Shown: piece by piece, positions 16,042-24,319 of the stretch
How the letters are laid out: every line of letters starts with the position of its first letter
Numbering within the stretch: the first letter of the stretch is position 1
Assembly (NCBI GenBank): GCA_964508715.1
Contig: CAZDUX010000016.1
Location: forward strand, 1-64,000
Direction: 5' to 3'
From: JAKALX01 sp964508715
GTDB lineage: Bacteria > Chloroflexota > Dehalococcoidia > Tepidiformales > Tepidiformaceae
Length of the DNA stretch: 64,000 nt
Notes under the pieces: model-generated
The model's input: only the letters and a program-made list of their open reading frames with translations
Databases searched by the model: none
What the model was told of the DNA's origin: nothing
Position numbers and translations under genes: made by a program

Positions 16042-16509
16042 ATGCCACAGATCCCGAACGAGTTGAAGGAGATGTTCCTCCGCTTCACGGAGGGGCCAAC
16101 CGTCCTGAACAGCGCGACGCAGGATATCAACCCGGCACTGTTGAACCGGCCGAACCGCGATGGCTGGTCGATCCGGGACATCATCGTGCACCTGGCAGAT
16201 GCCGAGATCGTGGGCGCGTACCGTTTTCGCATGGTACTGGCCGAGGATGAACCGACACTCCCGGTCTATGACCACGAAGGCTGGAAGAGGCGGCTGCACT
16301 ACATCTGGCGGAGCCCGGAGGCCGCACTCTCGTTGTTTCAGCAGATGCGGTTTTCGACCGCGGAGATGCTGCAGCAGTGCGACCTCGCATCGTGGCAGCG
16401 GGCCGGGATACACCCCGAGCGGGGGCGGCTCACGTTGCGAGACCTGTTGCAGACGTACACCGAGCACGCGGAATCACACATCGCCCAGATCGAGGAGATG
16501 AAGGCGTAG
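16042..16509 (+). CDS. DinB-like (DUF664/YfiT) four-helix metalloprotein
   Basis: The 155-residue protein has the DinB-superfamily layout. NRDGWSIRDIIVHLADAE supplies the first metal His, and LRDLLQTYTEHAESHIAQIEEM near the C-terminus supplies an HxxxH pair, giving the three-His metal site. Members include bacillithiol/mycothiol-dependent transferases and proteins of unknown role. It diverges from dnaJ and shares its 94-bp upstream region, so the CIRCE element may influence it too. Start 16042 gives MPQIPNEL. Confidence 0.8.
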   Translation: MPQIPNELKEMFLRFTEGPTVLNSATQDINPALLNRPNRDGWSIRDIIVHLADAEIVGAYRFRMVLAEDEPTLPVYDHEGWKRRLHYIWRSPEAALSLFQQMRFSTAEMLQQCDLASWQRAGIHPERGRLTLRDLLQTYTEHAESHIAQIEEMKA

Positions 16510-16576
16510 CAAACCAGCGCCTGTCCCGCTCCCGGTCGATCGGTTCCCGGGTGAACGAGCGTCCCTGCTGTCATTC

Positions 16577-16593
16577 GGCCGGCCGGGCCGGCC
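16577..16593. terminator. GC hairpin between convergent genes
   Basis: Two copies of GGCCGGCC are separated by one base and can fold into a very stable stem. It lies between the converging DinB-like and CAP genes. No T-tract is seen. Confidence 0.45.
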
Positions 16594-16624
16594 CACAGTG
16601 ACTACATGAACCCGGTCGCGCAAA

Positions 16625-17743
16625 CTAGCGCCCGATTGGGAACCCGCCAGATCCCTTTGCGATAACCCAGTACGCCTGGCCCTGGTGGAGAACGGTCAGG
16701 TTGTTGAGGAAGGCAGGCAGGCCAGGGCCATAGCGCCGCCAGGCCTGGTTCGCCGGGTCCCAGGCGTAGATGACGGAGATCGTGTTCGCTGACGTACCGA
16801 GCACCTCCGAGGGCGGAACATCGCCAGAAGGCCAGGAGACCAGGTTGGCACCAGGGGAGAGCGGGAGCGTATGGGCAGGCGGCCGCGTCGCGGTCGGTGT
16901 GGCGGTGGCAGCCAGGGTTGGTGTGGCAGCCGGCGACTGTTTGGGCGCCGTGGTGCTCGTTGGCGTTACAACAGGAGACGGGGTAGCAGCCGGTGCGGTG
17001 CTCGCCGGTGATGACGTGGCAGGCGGAATGGTGACTGACGGCCGGGGCGTGTCGGTTGGAGCCACCGTTGGTTGCCCGGTTGGAACAACGGTTGGCTGAG
17101 TAGGAGTAGGCGTCGCAGTCCTGGTGGGTGTCGCAGTCGGCGGGGGAGTGGTGGGAACCGGGGTCGGCGTGTTCGCCGGCGGCACCGGCCCGCCGCCACC
17201 CGTTCCATCGTCGGTGGAGCCGAAGTCGGTAACCCAGTACCAACCATAAGTTGAGCCCCCGGTGTAGGCACGGCCGATGCCGATCTGCCGGTAGGAGCCA
17301 TTGAGCATGTTGGCGTTGTGACCGGAGGAGGCTTTCCACATGCTGAACGCCTGCTGCGCAGAACTGGCGACCGTCCCGGCGGCGATGTTTTCCCCGGCAC
17401 CCTGGGGGTATCCGCAATCCATGACACGTTGCGACGGCGAGCGGCCCAGCGAATCGGTATGCGAGAAGTAGTTCTTCGCACCGAGATCGACGGCGAGCCA
17501 TGCAGCGGCACGGTTGAGGTTGGTGCTCGCCGTTAGCGCACCGAGACCGTTCTGGGCACGGTACGCATTGATGAGGCCAAGGAACGCCTGCTCTTCCGCG
17601 TCCAGGGAGCTATCGGCAGTGCAGTTGGCGAGGGCATTGGCCCGGGGAACGTGCGCGACGAGCGAGGTGGCCGAAAAGAGCAGCGCACCGACCACCACGA
17701 TGACCAACGGGAGAAAGCGGGCACGGCCCCGGCCAGCATCCAC
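16625..17743 (-). CDS. Secreted CAP-domain protein with Thr/Pro linker
   Basis: The 372-residue product has a signal peptide (about 1-38) and a CAP domain (about 48-174). The domain is closely similar to that of 1481-2632 (AEEQAFLGLINAYRAQNGLGAL, NYFSHTDSLGRSP, CGYPQGAGEN, GHNANMLN, YRQIGIGRAY). A ~100-residue Thr/Pro/Val linker follows. The C-terminal ~80-residue module (PLSPGANLVSWPSGDVPPSEV ... YAWDPANQAWRRYGPGLPAFLNNLTVLHQGQAYWV) resembles modules found on secreted Chloroflexota proteins. It differs from the paralogue only after the CAP domain, so this is a domain-swap pair. Function unknown; extracellular. Confidence 0.83.
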   Translation of the reverse strand: MDAGRGRARFLPLVIVVVGALLFSATSLVAHVPRANALANCTADSSLDAEEQAFLGLINAYRAQNGLGALTASTNLNRAAAWLAVDLGAKNYFSHTDSLGRSPSQRVMDCGYPQGAGENIAAGTVASSAQQAFSMWKASSGHNANMLNGSYRQIGIGRAYTGGSTYGWYWVTDFGSTDDGTGGGGPVPPANTPTPVPTTPPPTATPTRTATPTPTQPTVVPTGQPTVAPTDTPRPSVTIPPATSSPASTAPAATPSPVVTPTSTTAPKQSPAATPTLAATATPTATRPPAHTLPLSPGANLVSWPSGDVPPSEVLGTSANTISVIYAWDPANQAWRRYGPGLPAFLNNLTVLHQGQAYWVIAKGSGGFPIGR

Positions 17744-17874
17744 AACAATGCTCCATGGGGGCTAAGGAGTGACGTTGGCGCCCCGCTTTGAAGTTCGGCC
17801 GGGGATAGAGGCGAGCGGGTGACATGCGTGTTACGAGGGTGGGTGCACACGATGCAGTGGGCCGCACTCTCTCG

Positions 17875-17886
17875 CCAACATGTTGG
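17875..17886. promoter_or_regulatory. Perfect palindrome CCAACATGTTGG
   Basis: This 12-bp perfect palindrome is flanked by CTCT and AGAG, so the symmetry extends further with a small bulge. It lies 132 bp upstream of the CAP gene start and just past the iscU stop. It could be an operator or part of a hairpin; no regulator is known. Confidence 0.4.
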
Positions 17887-17931
17887 AGAGGGGCTGCTAC
17901 GAGGAGGACGCTTCAGTGTGGGGACTGACCG

Positions 17932-18315
17932 TCACTTCGCCCTGGAACGGTAATCGGCAACGGCAGCCTTGAGTGCATCGGCGGCAAGGACACTGCAGTG
18001 GACTTTGTCCTTCGGGAGGCCGCCGATCTCTTCGGCGATGCGCTCGCGCGTAAGGGCGTCAACCTCATCGAGGGTCCAGCCATGCACCAGCTCGCTCGCA
18101 AAAGAGCTGGTTGCGATTGCCGGGGGGCAGCCACGGGTTTGCCAGCGAACTTCGGCGATACGGCCAGAGTCGACACGGATCATGACACGCATGCGGTCGC
18201 CGCAAACCGGGTTGGATTTCGTCGCTTCACCATCGGGCGCATCGAGCTCTCCGGAGTTGCGGGGATGTTCGAAGTGTTCGATGACGAGGGGTGCGTAGGC
18301 GGCCACGAAGTCCAT
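17932..18315 (-). CDS. NifU/IscU-like Fe-S cluster scaffold protein
   Basis: The 127-residue protein has the three scaffold cysteines of the IscU/NifU N-terminal domain. They are Cys38 in NPVCGDRM, Cys63 in TRGCPPAIATSS and Cys107 in KVHCSVLAADALKAAV. FEHPRNSGEL is also typical. The family assembles Fe-S clusters with sulfur from a cysteine desulfurase such as the one at 4193-5392. The residue before the second Cys and the short length place it near the NifU-like group rather than canonical IscU with LPPVK. Confidence 0.88.
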   Translation of the reverse strand: MDFVAAYAPLVIEHFEHPRNSGELDAPDGEATKSNPVCGDRMRVMIRVDSGRIAEVRWQTRGCPPAIATSSFASELVHGWTLDEVDALTRERIAEEIGGLPKDKVHCSVLAADALKAAVADYRSRAK

Positions 18316-18684
18316 TCTTCGGGTGCCGGGAATCGCACGTCAATGGATCCATGGCGCGGGAGAAGCGGCGCGGGCCTGCGAACCACGGCACGAGGGCCCC
18401 TGCTCCCGGCCAATCCCGAATTGCAGGCGCAGCCGGGCAGCCATGCGTCTCGTAGCAGCGACTTCCCCCGGCTGAGATGAGCCGCCGGTATCGTGGCCGG
18501 GCAGCTCGCGGCCGAGTCAGCCTGCCGTGGCGGCAGGGATAGCCGGGACACGCTCGGGCCGTGAGGCTGAGCAAAGGAATCGATGGATCCTATCGGAATG
18601 AGGGATGGCTGGTTTGACCCATTTTCGTGGGAGCCCAATTATCGTGAGACGGGTTCGGACATAAGGGCCCGGCAGGAGAAATGG
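18316..18684. other. Divergent intergenic region (iscU/gdhA)
   Basis: A 369-bp GC-rich region lies between the divergent scaffold and glutamate dehydrogenase genes. It contains several short GC inverted repeats, for example CTGCCGTGGCGGCAG at 18521-18535. I see no convincing RNA gene, riboswitch or ORF. An in-frame extension of gdhA to ATG 18583 covers its right part but is judged untranslated. Confidence 0.5.
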
Positions 18685-20031
18685 ATGCTCGCGATGACTG
18701 AACAGCTCGAGGCGATCTACCAGGAAGTTGTACGGCGGAACCCGGCCGAATTGGAGTTCCACCAGGCAGTCCGGGAGGTGTTGGAATCGCTGGCGCCAGT
18801 CGTGGCGAAGCGGCCGGACCTTGCGCAGCGGCGCATCATCGAGCGAATCTGCGAGCCGGAGCGCCAGGTCATCTTCCGGGTGACATGGCAGGACGACCAC
18901 GGACAGGTGCATGTCAACCGGGGCTTCCGGGTGCAGTTCAACAGCGCGCTCGGGCCGTACAAGGGCGGGCTGCGGTTCCATCCGTCGGTCTACCTGGGGA
19001 TTATCAAGTTCCTGGGGTTCGAACAGATCTTCAAGAACGCGTTGACGGGGATGCCGATCGGCGGAGCGAAGGGTGGATCGGACTTCGATCCCAAGGGCCG
19101 GTCGGACGACGAGATCATGCGCTTCTGCCAGTCATTCATGACAGAGCTGTTCCGCCACCTCGGTGAGTACCGGGATGTGCCCGCGGGTGATATCGGTGTA
19201 GGCGCGCGGGAGATCGGCTACCTCTTCGGCCAGTTCAAGCGGATTACAAACAACTACGAGTCGGGCGTCCTCACGGGCAAAGGGCTCGGATGGGGCGGTT
19301 CGCTCGTACGAAAGGAAGCGACCGGCTACGGTTCTGTGTTCTTCGCCCAGGAGATGCTGAAGGCGCGGAACGACAGCGTGGATGGCAAGACGTGCGTGGT
19401 CTCCGGGTCGGGCAATGTCGCGATCTACACCATTGAGAAGCTGCAGCAGCTGGGTGCGAAGGTGGTGGCTTGTAGCGATTCGACCGGGTACGTGCACGAG
19501 GCAGGAGGGATCGACCTCGACTGCCTGAAGCAGATAAAGGAAGTGGAGCGGCTGCGCATCGAGGCGTATGCACAGCGCCGCCCCAAGGCGCGGTTCGTTC
19601 CCGGCGGGAACATCTGGGAGGTGCCCTGCGAAGTGGCGTTCCCATCGGCGACGCAGAACGAAATCAATGGCAAGGATGCTGCACTGCTGGTGGCGAACGG
19701 CTGCAAGGTGGTCTGCGAGGGAGCAAACATGCCAACCACCCCCGAGGGGATCGAGGTCTTCCAGGAGGCGGAGATCGCCTACGGACTCGGGAAGGCCGCA
19801 AACGCGGGCGGCGTGGCCACCTCGGCACTGGAGATGCAGCAGAACGCAAGCCGCGATTCGTGGACGTTCGAGTACACGGAGGCACGGTTGGCGCGGATCA
19901 TGCAGGACATCCACAAGGTGTGCTACGAGACGGCCGAGGAGTATGGGGCACCCGGCAACTACGTGCTGGGCGCGAATATCTCCGCGTTCATCCGGGTAGC
20001 CGAGGCGATGGAAGCGTTCGGGCTGATCTGA
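18685..20031 (+). CDS. gdhA: NADP-type glutamate dehydrogenase
   Basis: This enzyme interconverts 2-oxoglutarate plus ammonia and glutamate. From ATG 18685 the product is 448 residues, matching the ~447-residue hexameric bacterial enzymes. An in-frame ATG at 18583 adds 34 residues without homology, and AGGAG at 18671-18675 supports the later start. Motifs include VQFNSALGPYKGGLRFHPSV, MPIGGAKGGSDFDPKGRSD (catalytic Lys) and DVPAGDIGVGAREIGYL. The dinucleotide-binding region has VVSGSGNVAIYTIEKL. With glnA at 45439 it covers both ammonia-assimilation entry points. Confidence 0.95.
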   Translation: MLAMTEQLEAIYQEVVRRNPAELEFHQAVREVLESLAPVVAKRPDLAQRRIIERICEPERQVIFRVTWQDDHGQVHVNRGFRVQFNSALGPYKGGLRFHPSVYLGIIKFLGFEQIFKNALTGMPIGGAKGGSDFDPKGRSDDEIMRFCQSFMTELFRHLGEYRDVPAGDIGVGAREIGYLFGQFKRITNNYESGVLTGKGLGWGGSLVRKEATGYGSVFFAQEMLKARNDSVDGKTCVVSGSGNVAIYTIEKLQQLGAKVVACSDSTGYVHEAGGIDLDCLKQIKEVERLRIEAYAQRRPKARFVPGGNIWEVPCEVAFPSATQNEINGKDAALLVANGCKVVCEGANMPTTPEGIEVFQEAEIAYGLGKAANAGGVATSALEMQQNASRDSWTFEYTEARLARIMQDIHKVCYETAEEYGAPGNYVLGANISAFIRVAEAMEAFGLI

Positions 20032-20037
20032 ACGGGA

Positions 20038-20547
20038 TCAGACGAGCCCAATACCGCGGAAGATCTCTTCAAACGCAGAGACGCTGCCAGGATTGAAGTG
20101 GGGGAGGACGTAGGTGACACGGTTATCCGCACCGACGACCACCACCCCACGCCTGGACTTTCGTTCAACGGGATCCCACATGCCGTAGGGCTTGATGGCT
20201 TCTGCAAAGAAGTCGGATATGAGCGGGAACGGGTAGTGGTCGCGTTCGTGGAAGCGTTCGTGGGAACCGAGGCCGTTCGTGTTTATCGCAAAGACCTGGA
20301 TACCCGCCCCCGCCAGGAGGTCGTACTCCTGTGCGAACGCCTGGAGCTCGCGAGTACAGACCGGCATGCCATCGTCCTCGTAGAAGATGAGCATGACCGG
20401 GCCATTGGGTGTAAGGCCGTAGAGGTGGACGTCGAGACGCTCTCCGCCATCGCGGACAGCGGGAAGGGTGAAATCCGGGGCGGTGTCGTTCAGTTCGAGT
20501 GGGGCAGGCCGGATAACAGGGTTCGGCTTCTCGTTCGCTTCGGTCAC
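20038..20547 (-). CDS. Peroxiredoxin (AhpC/TSA family)
   Basis: The 169-residue thioredoxin-fold protein has LNDTAPDFTLPAVRDGG at the N-terminus and the peroxidatic cysteine Cys64 in YEDDGMPVCTRELQAF. The usual Thr before PxxC is Gly/Met here (the family pattern is PxxxTxxC), so it is a divergent member. No second conserved resolving Cys is evident, suggesting a 1-Cys or Bcp-like mechanism. The GTG start overlaps the upstream stop (GTGA, 20544-20547). Confidence 0.8.
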   Translation of the reverse strand: MTEANEKPNPVIRPAPLELNDTAPDFTLPAVRDGGERLDVHLYGLTPNGPVMLIFYEDDGMPVCTRELQAFAQEYDLLAGAGIQVFAINTNGLGSHERFHERDHYPFPLISDFFAEAIKPYGMWDPVERKSRRGVVVVGADNRVTYVLPHFNPGSVSAFEEIFRGIGLV

Positions 20548-21620
20548 ACTCCCTCCTCGAAGCCGGCAGGCGTACCGGGGACATCTTTCGTGGCGGCCAG
20601 TACGCGGATACGGCCAAGGCCGGCGCCATCGGTGAGTTGTTCGAGCGCGCGGCGGCGAATGAAAAACTCCTGGACGTCATCCCGGGCAGCTTCGACGAGC
20701 GACGGGAGACCGAGGGCGTAGAGGAACTCCATCTGCTTGACCGGGCCAAAAACGGTGAAGCCTTCATCCTCGGCGGCAGCCGCGAGTTCACTGAAGTTGA
20801 CGTGTGCCGTGAGATCCTGCTCGCCAACGTGCTGGTACGGATCTTCGGTAGGCGTGTGGCGGTAGAAGCCCATGAGGGTGCCGTTGACCCGCCAGGGTGC
20901 CCAGAGTTCGTCCTGCGGGTAGCCATAGTCGAAGACAAGGACGCCGCCATGCTCGATGAGAGAACAGAGACTCGACATCGCGGGGTAGGTGGACGGATTG
21001 ACCTCGAAGCGGCCCTCGGAGGGGGCGTCATCGATGATGGCGACGGGGCCCGGGATTTCGACGAAGCGTTGGCCGTCCCAACCGACGTGGACTTCGCGGG
21101 GGCCGCGTTCGGTCGCTTCGAAGAGGCGCACCGGGAAGGCATCGAAGAGTTCGTTGGCGATAACGACGCCGTGGGCGACAGGCTTCAGCGGCGGGTCGGC
21201 CCATTCAACCCGTGGATCGTCGCCAGGGGCGTTGGGCTCGATAGCGACGTAGCGGAGGGCCTGGCGGAATCCGTCGGTTCGGCCCTCGGCCCAGTCGAGA
21301 ATAGCCCTGGCGAGGGCGCCCTGGCCTGCCCCCGGCTCGAAGATGGTGAATGGAGCCGGTTCACCAAGACGCTTCCAGAGGTCCCGGCACCAGCCGGCGA
21401 CCGCCCACCCAAACATCGGGTGGATGGCCGGGCTCGTGACGAAATCGCCGGCAGTGCCGATTCGCCCGGCCTTGCGGTAGTAGCCAAACTCGGGGTGATA
21501 GAGGGCGAGTTCCATGAAGCGCTGGAACGGGATGGGACCGTCGGCCATCTCGGCCACGATGGCCTGGACAAGGCGCGGGTTGCCGAGAGCGGCGCTGCCG
21601 GGGTCGAGGTCGAGAGGCAT
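20544..21620 (-). CDS. SAM-dependent methyltransferase, MidA/NDUFAF7-like
   Basis: The 358-residue protein matches the MidA/NDUFAF7 (DUF185) family: GPIPFQRFMELALYHPEFGYYRK, GDFVTSPAIHPMFGWAVAGW, FTIFEPGAGQGALARAIL, VIANELFDAFPVRLFE and HGGVLVFDYGYP. In mitochondria the homologue methylates a complex I subunit; the bacterial substrate is unknown. Start 21620 gives MPLDLDPGS. It is the first gene of a two-gene unit with the peroxiredoxin. Confidence 0.87.
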   Translation of the reverse strand: MPLDLDPGSAALGNPRLVQAIVAEMADGPIPFQRFMELALYHPEFGYYRKAGRIGTAGDFVTSPAIHPMFGWAVAGWCRDLWKRLGEPAPFTIFEPGAGQGALARAILDWAEGRTDGFRQALRYVAIEPNAPGDDPRVEWADPPLKPVAHGVVIANELFDAFPVRLFEATERGPREVHVGWDGQRFVEIPGPVAIIDDAPSEGRFEVNPSTYPAMSSLCSLIEHGGVLVFDYGYPQDELWAPWRVNGTLMGFYRHTPTEDPYQHVGEQDLTAHVNFSELAAAAEDEGFTVFGPVKQMEFLYALGLPSLVEAARDDVQEFFIRRRALEQLTDGAGLGRIRVLAATKDVPGTPAGFEEGV

Positions 21621-21867
21621 GTGCTGAGTGTAACGAACCGGGACCTCGAAGGCCTGCGGGTGCGATTGGGAGCTGCCCGGCCCTGAGCCGATGGCATGGA
21701 GTGCCCGGCTCACCGCCCACGTACCGGTCGCAATCGGGTGGAGTGCCAGTCCTTTCGCAATATCGTTCAGACATCTGTCCGGATAGGGGGCATGGTGTGA
21801 TGGTTGTTCCGGCGGGGGATGCTGAGTACCCTAGCGCCCGGCGAACCTTTCGCCCGGAGCGAACCCC

Positions 21868-22371
21868 GTGACCGCTTCTCCTCCGAAATCCGAGCATGCC
21901 GTCGATCAGGCGCTTCGGTACCTGTCGCAGGCACTCAACATGTTCGACCCGCTGCGTTTTCGCGCCTGGGCCGAGCTGGGGCTAACGACTGCACAACTCC
22001 GTGTGCTCTTCCTGACGCGGGAGCAGCCGGGGGTGACGGCCGGCGAGCTCGCCCACCGGCTCGGGGTGACCCCCCCGACGATCTCCGGGATCGTGGACCG
22101 GCTGGTGAAGCTGGGGCTCGTGCGACGCGAAGATGATGACTCGGACCGGCGGCTCGTGCGCAACCACCTCACGGAGGACGGAGCGAACGCGTGCAGCCGG
22201 TTGGAGCGCGGCGTGGAGATCTTCACCCGGCGAATCCTGATCGAAATGAACCATGAGGACCTGGAGGATTTGATCCGGGGACTCAAGGCGTTCATCAAGG
22301 CGAGCACCTACGTCTCGAACGTAGAGCCCAACCTGGCCGTGGTGGCGATGCCCGGAGTGAACCTCGGATGA
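21868..22371 (+). CDS. MarR-family transcriptional regulator
   Basis: The 167-residue winged-helix protein has the MarR layout: LGLTTAQLRVLFLTREQPGVTAGELAHRLGVTPPTISGIVDRLVKLGLVRREDDDSDRR-type core (about 38-97). Helical ends serve for dimerisation. The DSDRR wing is typical. It starts at GTG 21868 and overlaps the phosphatase gene by ATGA, so it heads a three-gene unit. The ligand is unknown. Confidence 0.9.
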   Translation: MTASPPKSEHAVDQALRYLSQALNMFDPLRFRAWAELGLTTAQLRVLFLTREQPGVTAGELAHRLGVTPPTISGIVDRLVKLGLVRREDDDSDRRLVRNHLTEDGANACSRLERGVEIFTRRILIEMNHEDLEDLIRGLKAFIKASTYVSNVEPNLAVVAMPGVNLG

Positions 22372-23072
22372 GCCCACGTATCCGGACGATTGACCTGGAG
22401 AACCCGTTCGCGGCCACGTTCGAGGGGATGTGTGAAGTACTCCTGGTGCGACACGGCGAGCAGAAGTTCTACGAGAATATTCCGCTCGGCGAGGCCCTGG
22501 ACGCACCCCTTTCGGAGATGGGTTGGAAGCAGGCGAAAGCGGTGGGTGAACGCCTTGCGCCAGCACGGCTGGGGAAGGTGTATGTAAGCCCCATGCGCCG
22601 CGCATTCGACACCGGGAACGAGATCGCGAAGCACCACGGCCTGGCACCGATCGTGCGGGATGAGCTGCGGGAGATTGACCTCTGGCAGAAGGCGCCACAG
22701 GACAAGGGCCTGCTCGACCTCTACTCAAAAGAAGAGCTGGCACAGATTTACCGCGAGGTCAGCCGCTCACGCCTGCACTCTGCGTACCCCCACGTTGAAG
22801 ACGTCGACGAGTTCAAGCAGCGCGTGGTGACGGCGATCGATGACATCATCGCGGAGAGCGAGGGCCACCGGGTCGTGGTTGCCTGCCATGGTGGCGTCAT
22901 CAACGCCTACCTGAGTCACTTCTTCGGGTCGGCCTACGACAGCCTGGTGAACGTCTTTCACACGTCGATCACCGTGGTTCGCGGGGCAGACACGCGACGC
23001 GCGCTGCTGACAATCAATGACTACTCGCACGTCATGGCCTTCCAGAGCCACCGGAGCGACTTCAATGCCTGA
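22368..23072 (+). CDS. Histidine phosphatase (phosphoglycerate-mutase-like) family protein
   Basis: The 234-residue product has the RHG catalytic motif in VLLVRHGEQ (about residue 29), YVSPMRRAFDT, and the second catalytic His in VVVACHGGVINAYL. These enzymes use a phospho-His intermediate on phosphorylated small molecules or proteins. The substrate is unknown. It overlaps the MarR gene by ATGA and the next gene by 8 bp. Confidence 0.9.
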   Translation: MSPRIRTIDLENPFAATFEGMCEVLLVRHGEQKFYENIPLGEALDAPLSEMGWKQAKAVGERLAPARLGKVYVSPMRRAFDTGNEIAKHHGLAPIVRDELREIDLWQKAPQDKGLLDLYSKEELAQIYREVSRSRLHSAYPHVEDVDEFKQRVVTAIDDIIAESEGHRVVVACHGGVINAYLSHFFGSAYDSLVNVFHTSITVVRGADTRRALLTINDYSHVMAFQSHRSDFNA

Positions 23073-23916
23073 GGACGACAGACCACCGAGGCCGCTCCAG
23101 GTACACCCACCAGGGCTGCAGGATGAGTTCGACGAGGCACTCGAGGAGTACGACGAGGCCGGCGATCCCGATCCGGCGTTCTACGAACACGGCGGAGTGA
23201 GCCTCTCCGAGTCGGAGCGGGAGTTGCTTGGCAATCTCCGCGGGAAGCGGCTGCTCATGCTGCAGGCGGGTAACGGCGAAGACGTGCTCTCGCTGGTGAA
23301 CCTCGGAGCAACGGTGACGTGTGTCGATGACGAGGAGAGCCTCGCAGGCGCGCGGGCACTGGCAGCGGCGGCGGGGAGAGAGGTCACATTCGTTGAGGAT
23401 GACCCGAGTTCGATCTCAGATGAGCTGCGGCAGGGGCAATTCGACGTGGCCTATTCGGGGTTCTCATCGATAGTGTGGCTGCCGAGTCTCGACGACTGGG
23501 CCAGCGGGCTCTCAGCGGCACTGAAGCAGGGCGGGCGGCTCGTGGTCTATGACGAACACCCGATGGCGCGGGTCTTTGGCGAAATGGACGGCCACCTGTT
23601 CGTTTCGAACTCGTACTTCGGTGAGACGGCGGAGTGGGAAGACGACGAAGCGGAGGACGAGGAGGCCGATGCGACTGACGTTGACGAGGCCGGCATGTTC
23701 GAGCACCTCGCCGGTGGGCCCATACTGGCAGAACCGGAGTGGACCGTCGGCGACATAGTCGAGGCACTCGGGGCGAATGGACTGGCCGTGATGTGCTTGC
23801 GGGAGTACCCGGAGAGCGACCGGTATGAGACGACGCTGGACACGCTCGTAAACGCGGACTACGACGAGATATCGCGGGTACCGGGAGTAATGCTCATCCT
23901 CGCCGTGAAGCTGTAA
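23065..23916 (+). CDS. Class I SAM-dependent methyltransferase
   Basis: The 283-residue protein has a methyltransferase core: GKRLLMLQAGNGEDVLSLVNLGATVTCVDDEE (SAM-binding, about 67-100), VTFVEDD, FDVAYSGF and LKQGGRLVVYDEHP. A very acidic insert (about 192-212) is unusual. ATG 23065 was chosen; it overlaps the phosphatase stop. The first glycine motif is AGNGE rather than the common GxGxG, but the fold pattern is clear. The substrate is unknown. Confidence 0.82.
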   Translation: MPEDDRPPRPLQVHPPGLQDEFDEALEEYDEAGDPDPAFYEHGGVSLSESERELLGNLRGKRLLMLQAGNGEDVLSLVNLGATVTCVDDEESLAGARALAAAAGREVTFVEDDPSSISDELRQGQFDVAYSGFSSIVWLPSLDDWASGLSAALKQGGRLVVYDEHPMARVFGEMDGHLFVSNSYFGETAEWEDDEAEDEEADATDVDEAGMFEHLAGGPILAEPEWTVGDIVEALGANGLAVMCLREYPESDRYETTLDTLVNADYDEISRVPGVMLILAVKL

Positions 23917-23925
23917 CGTTCGCAC

Positions 23926-24306
23926 ATGGCCGAATTCCAACCGCGGCACAAGCTCTGGCTCGAGGCGGGCGGCAAGCTGGTGATGTCGGACTACCGCGTG
24001 CGGCTCCTGGAGCTGGTGGCCGAGTCGGGATCGCTCGCGCAGGCGGCGGCGGCGATGGGGCTGTCGTATCGCCGTGCATGGGGAAAGGTGAAGGAGATCG
24101 AGGCGAATCTCGGGCTCGCACTCGTCCACTCGGAAGTGGGTGGCGCCGGCGGCGGGCATACCACCCTCACCGATGAGGGACAGGCGCTCGTGGGCGCCTA
24201 CCAGCGGTTTCGGGAGCGAGTCGAAGCGGCAGTGCAAGAGGCATTTCGGGAGGAACTGCCAGGCCTCTCGGGAACCATGGAGAGGGCACACATCGAGCCC
24301 GGCTGA
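23926..24306 (+). CDS. ModE/LysR-type winged-helix DNA-binding protein
   Basis: The 126-residue single-domain protein resembles the N-terminal DNA-binding domain of ModE: LWLEAGGKLVMSDYRVRLLELVAESGSLAQAAAAMGLSYRRAWGKVKEIEANLG and LTDEGQALVGAYQRF. The molybdate-binding domain of ModE is absent, so it may be a stand-alone regulator. It lies 10 bp after the methyltransferase gene and just before aspS. Confidence 0.82.
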   Translation: MAEFQPRHKLWLEAGGKLVMSDYRVRLLELVAESGSLAQAAAAMGLSYRRAWGKVKEIEANLGLALVHSEVGGAGGGHTTLTDEGQALVGAYQRFRERVEAAVQEAFREELPGLSGTMERAHIEPG

Positions 24307-24319
24307 TACCCTTCGTCGC

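Noticed and set aside
18583..18684. 34-residue N-terminal extension of glutamate dehydrogenase
   Set aside because: Family length and the AGGAG site favour ATG 18685; the extension has no counterpart in related enzymes.
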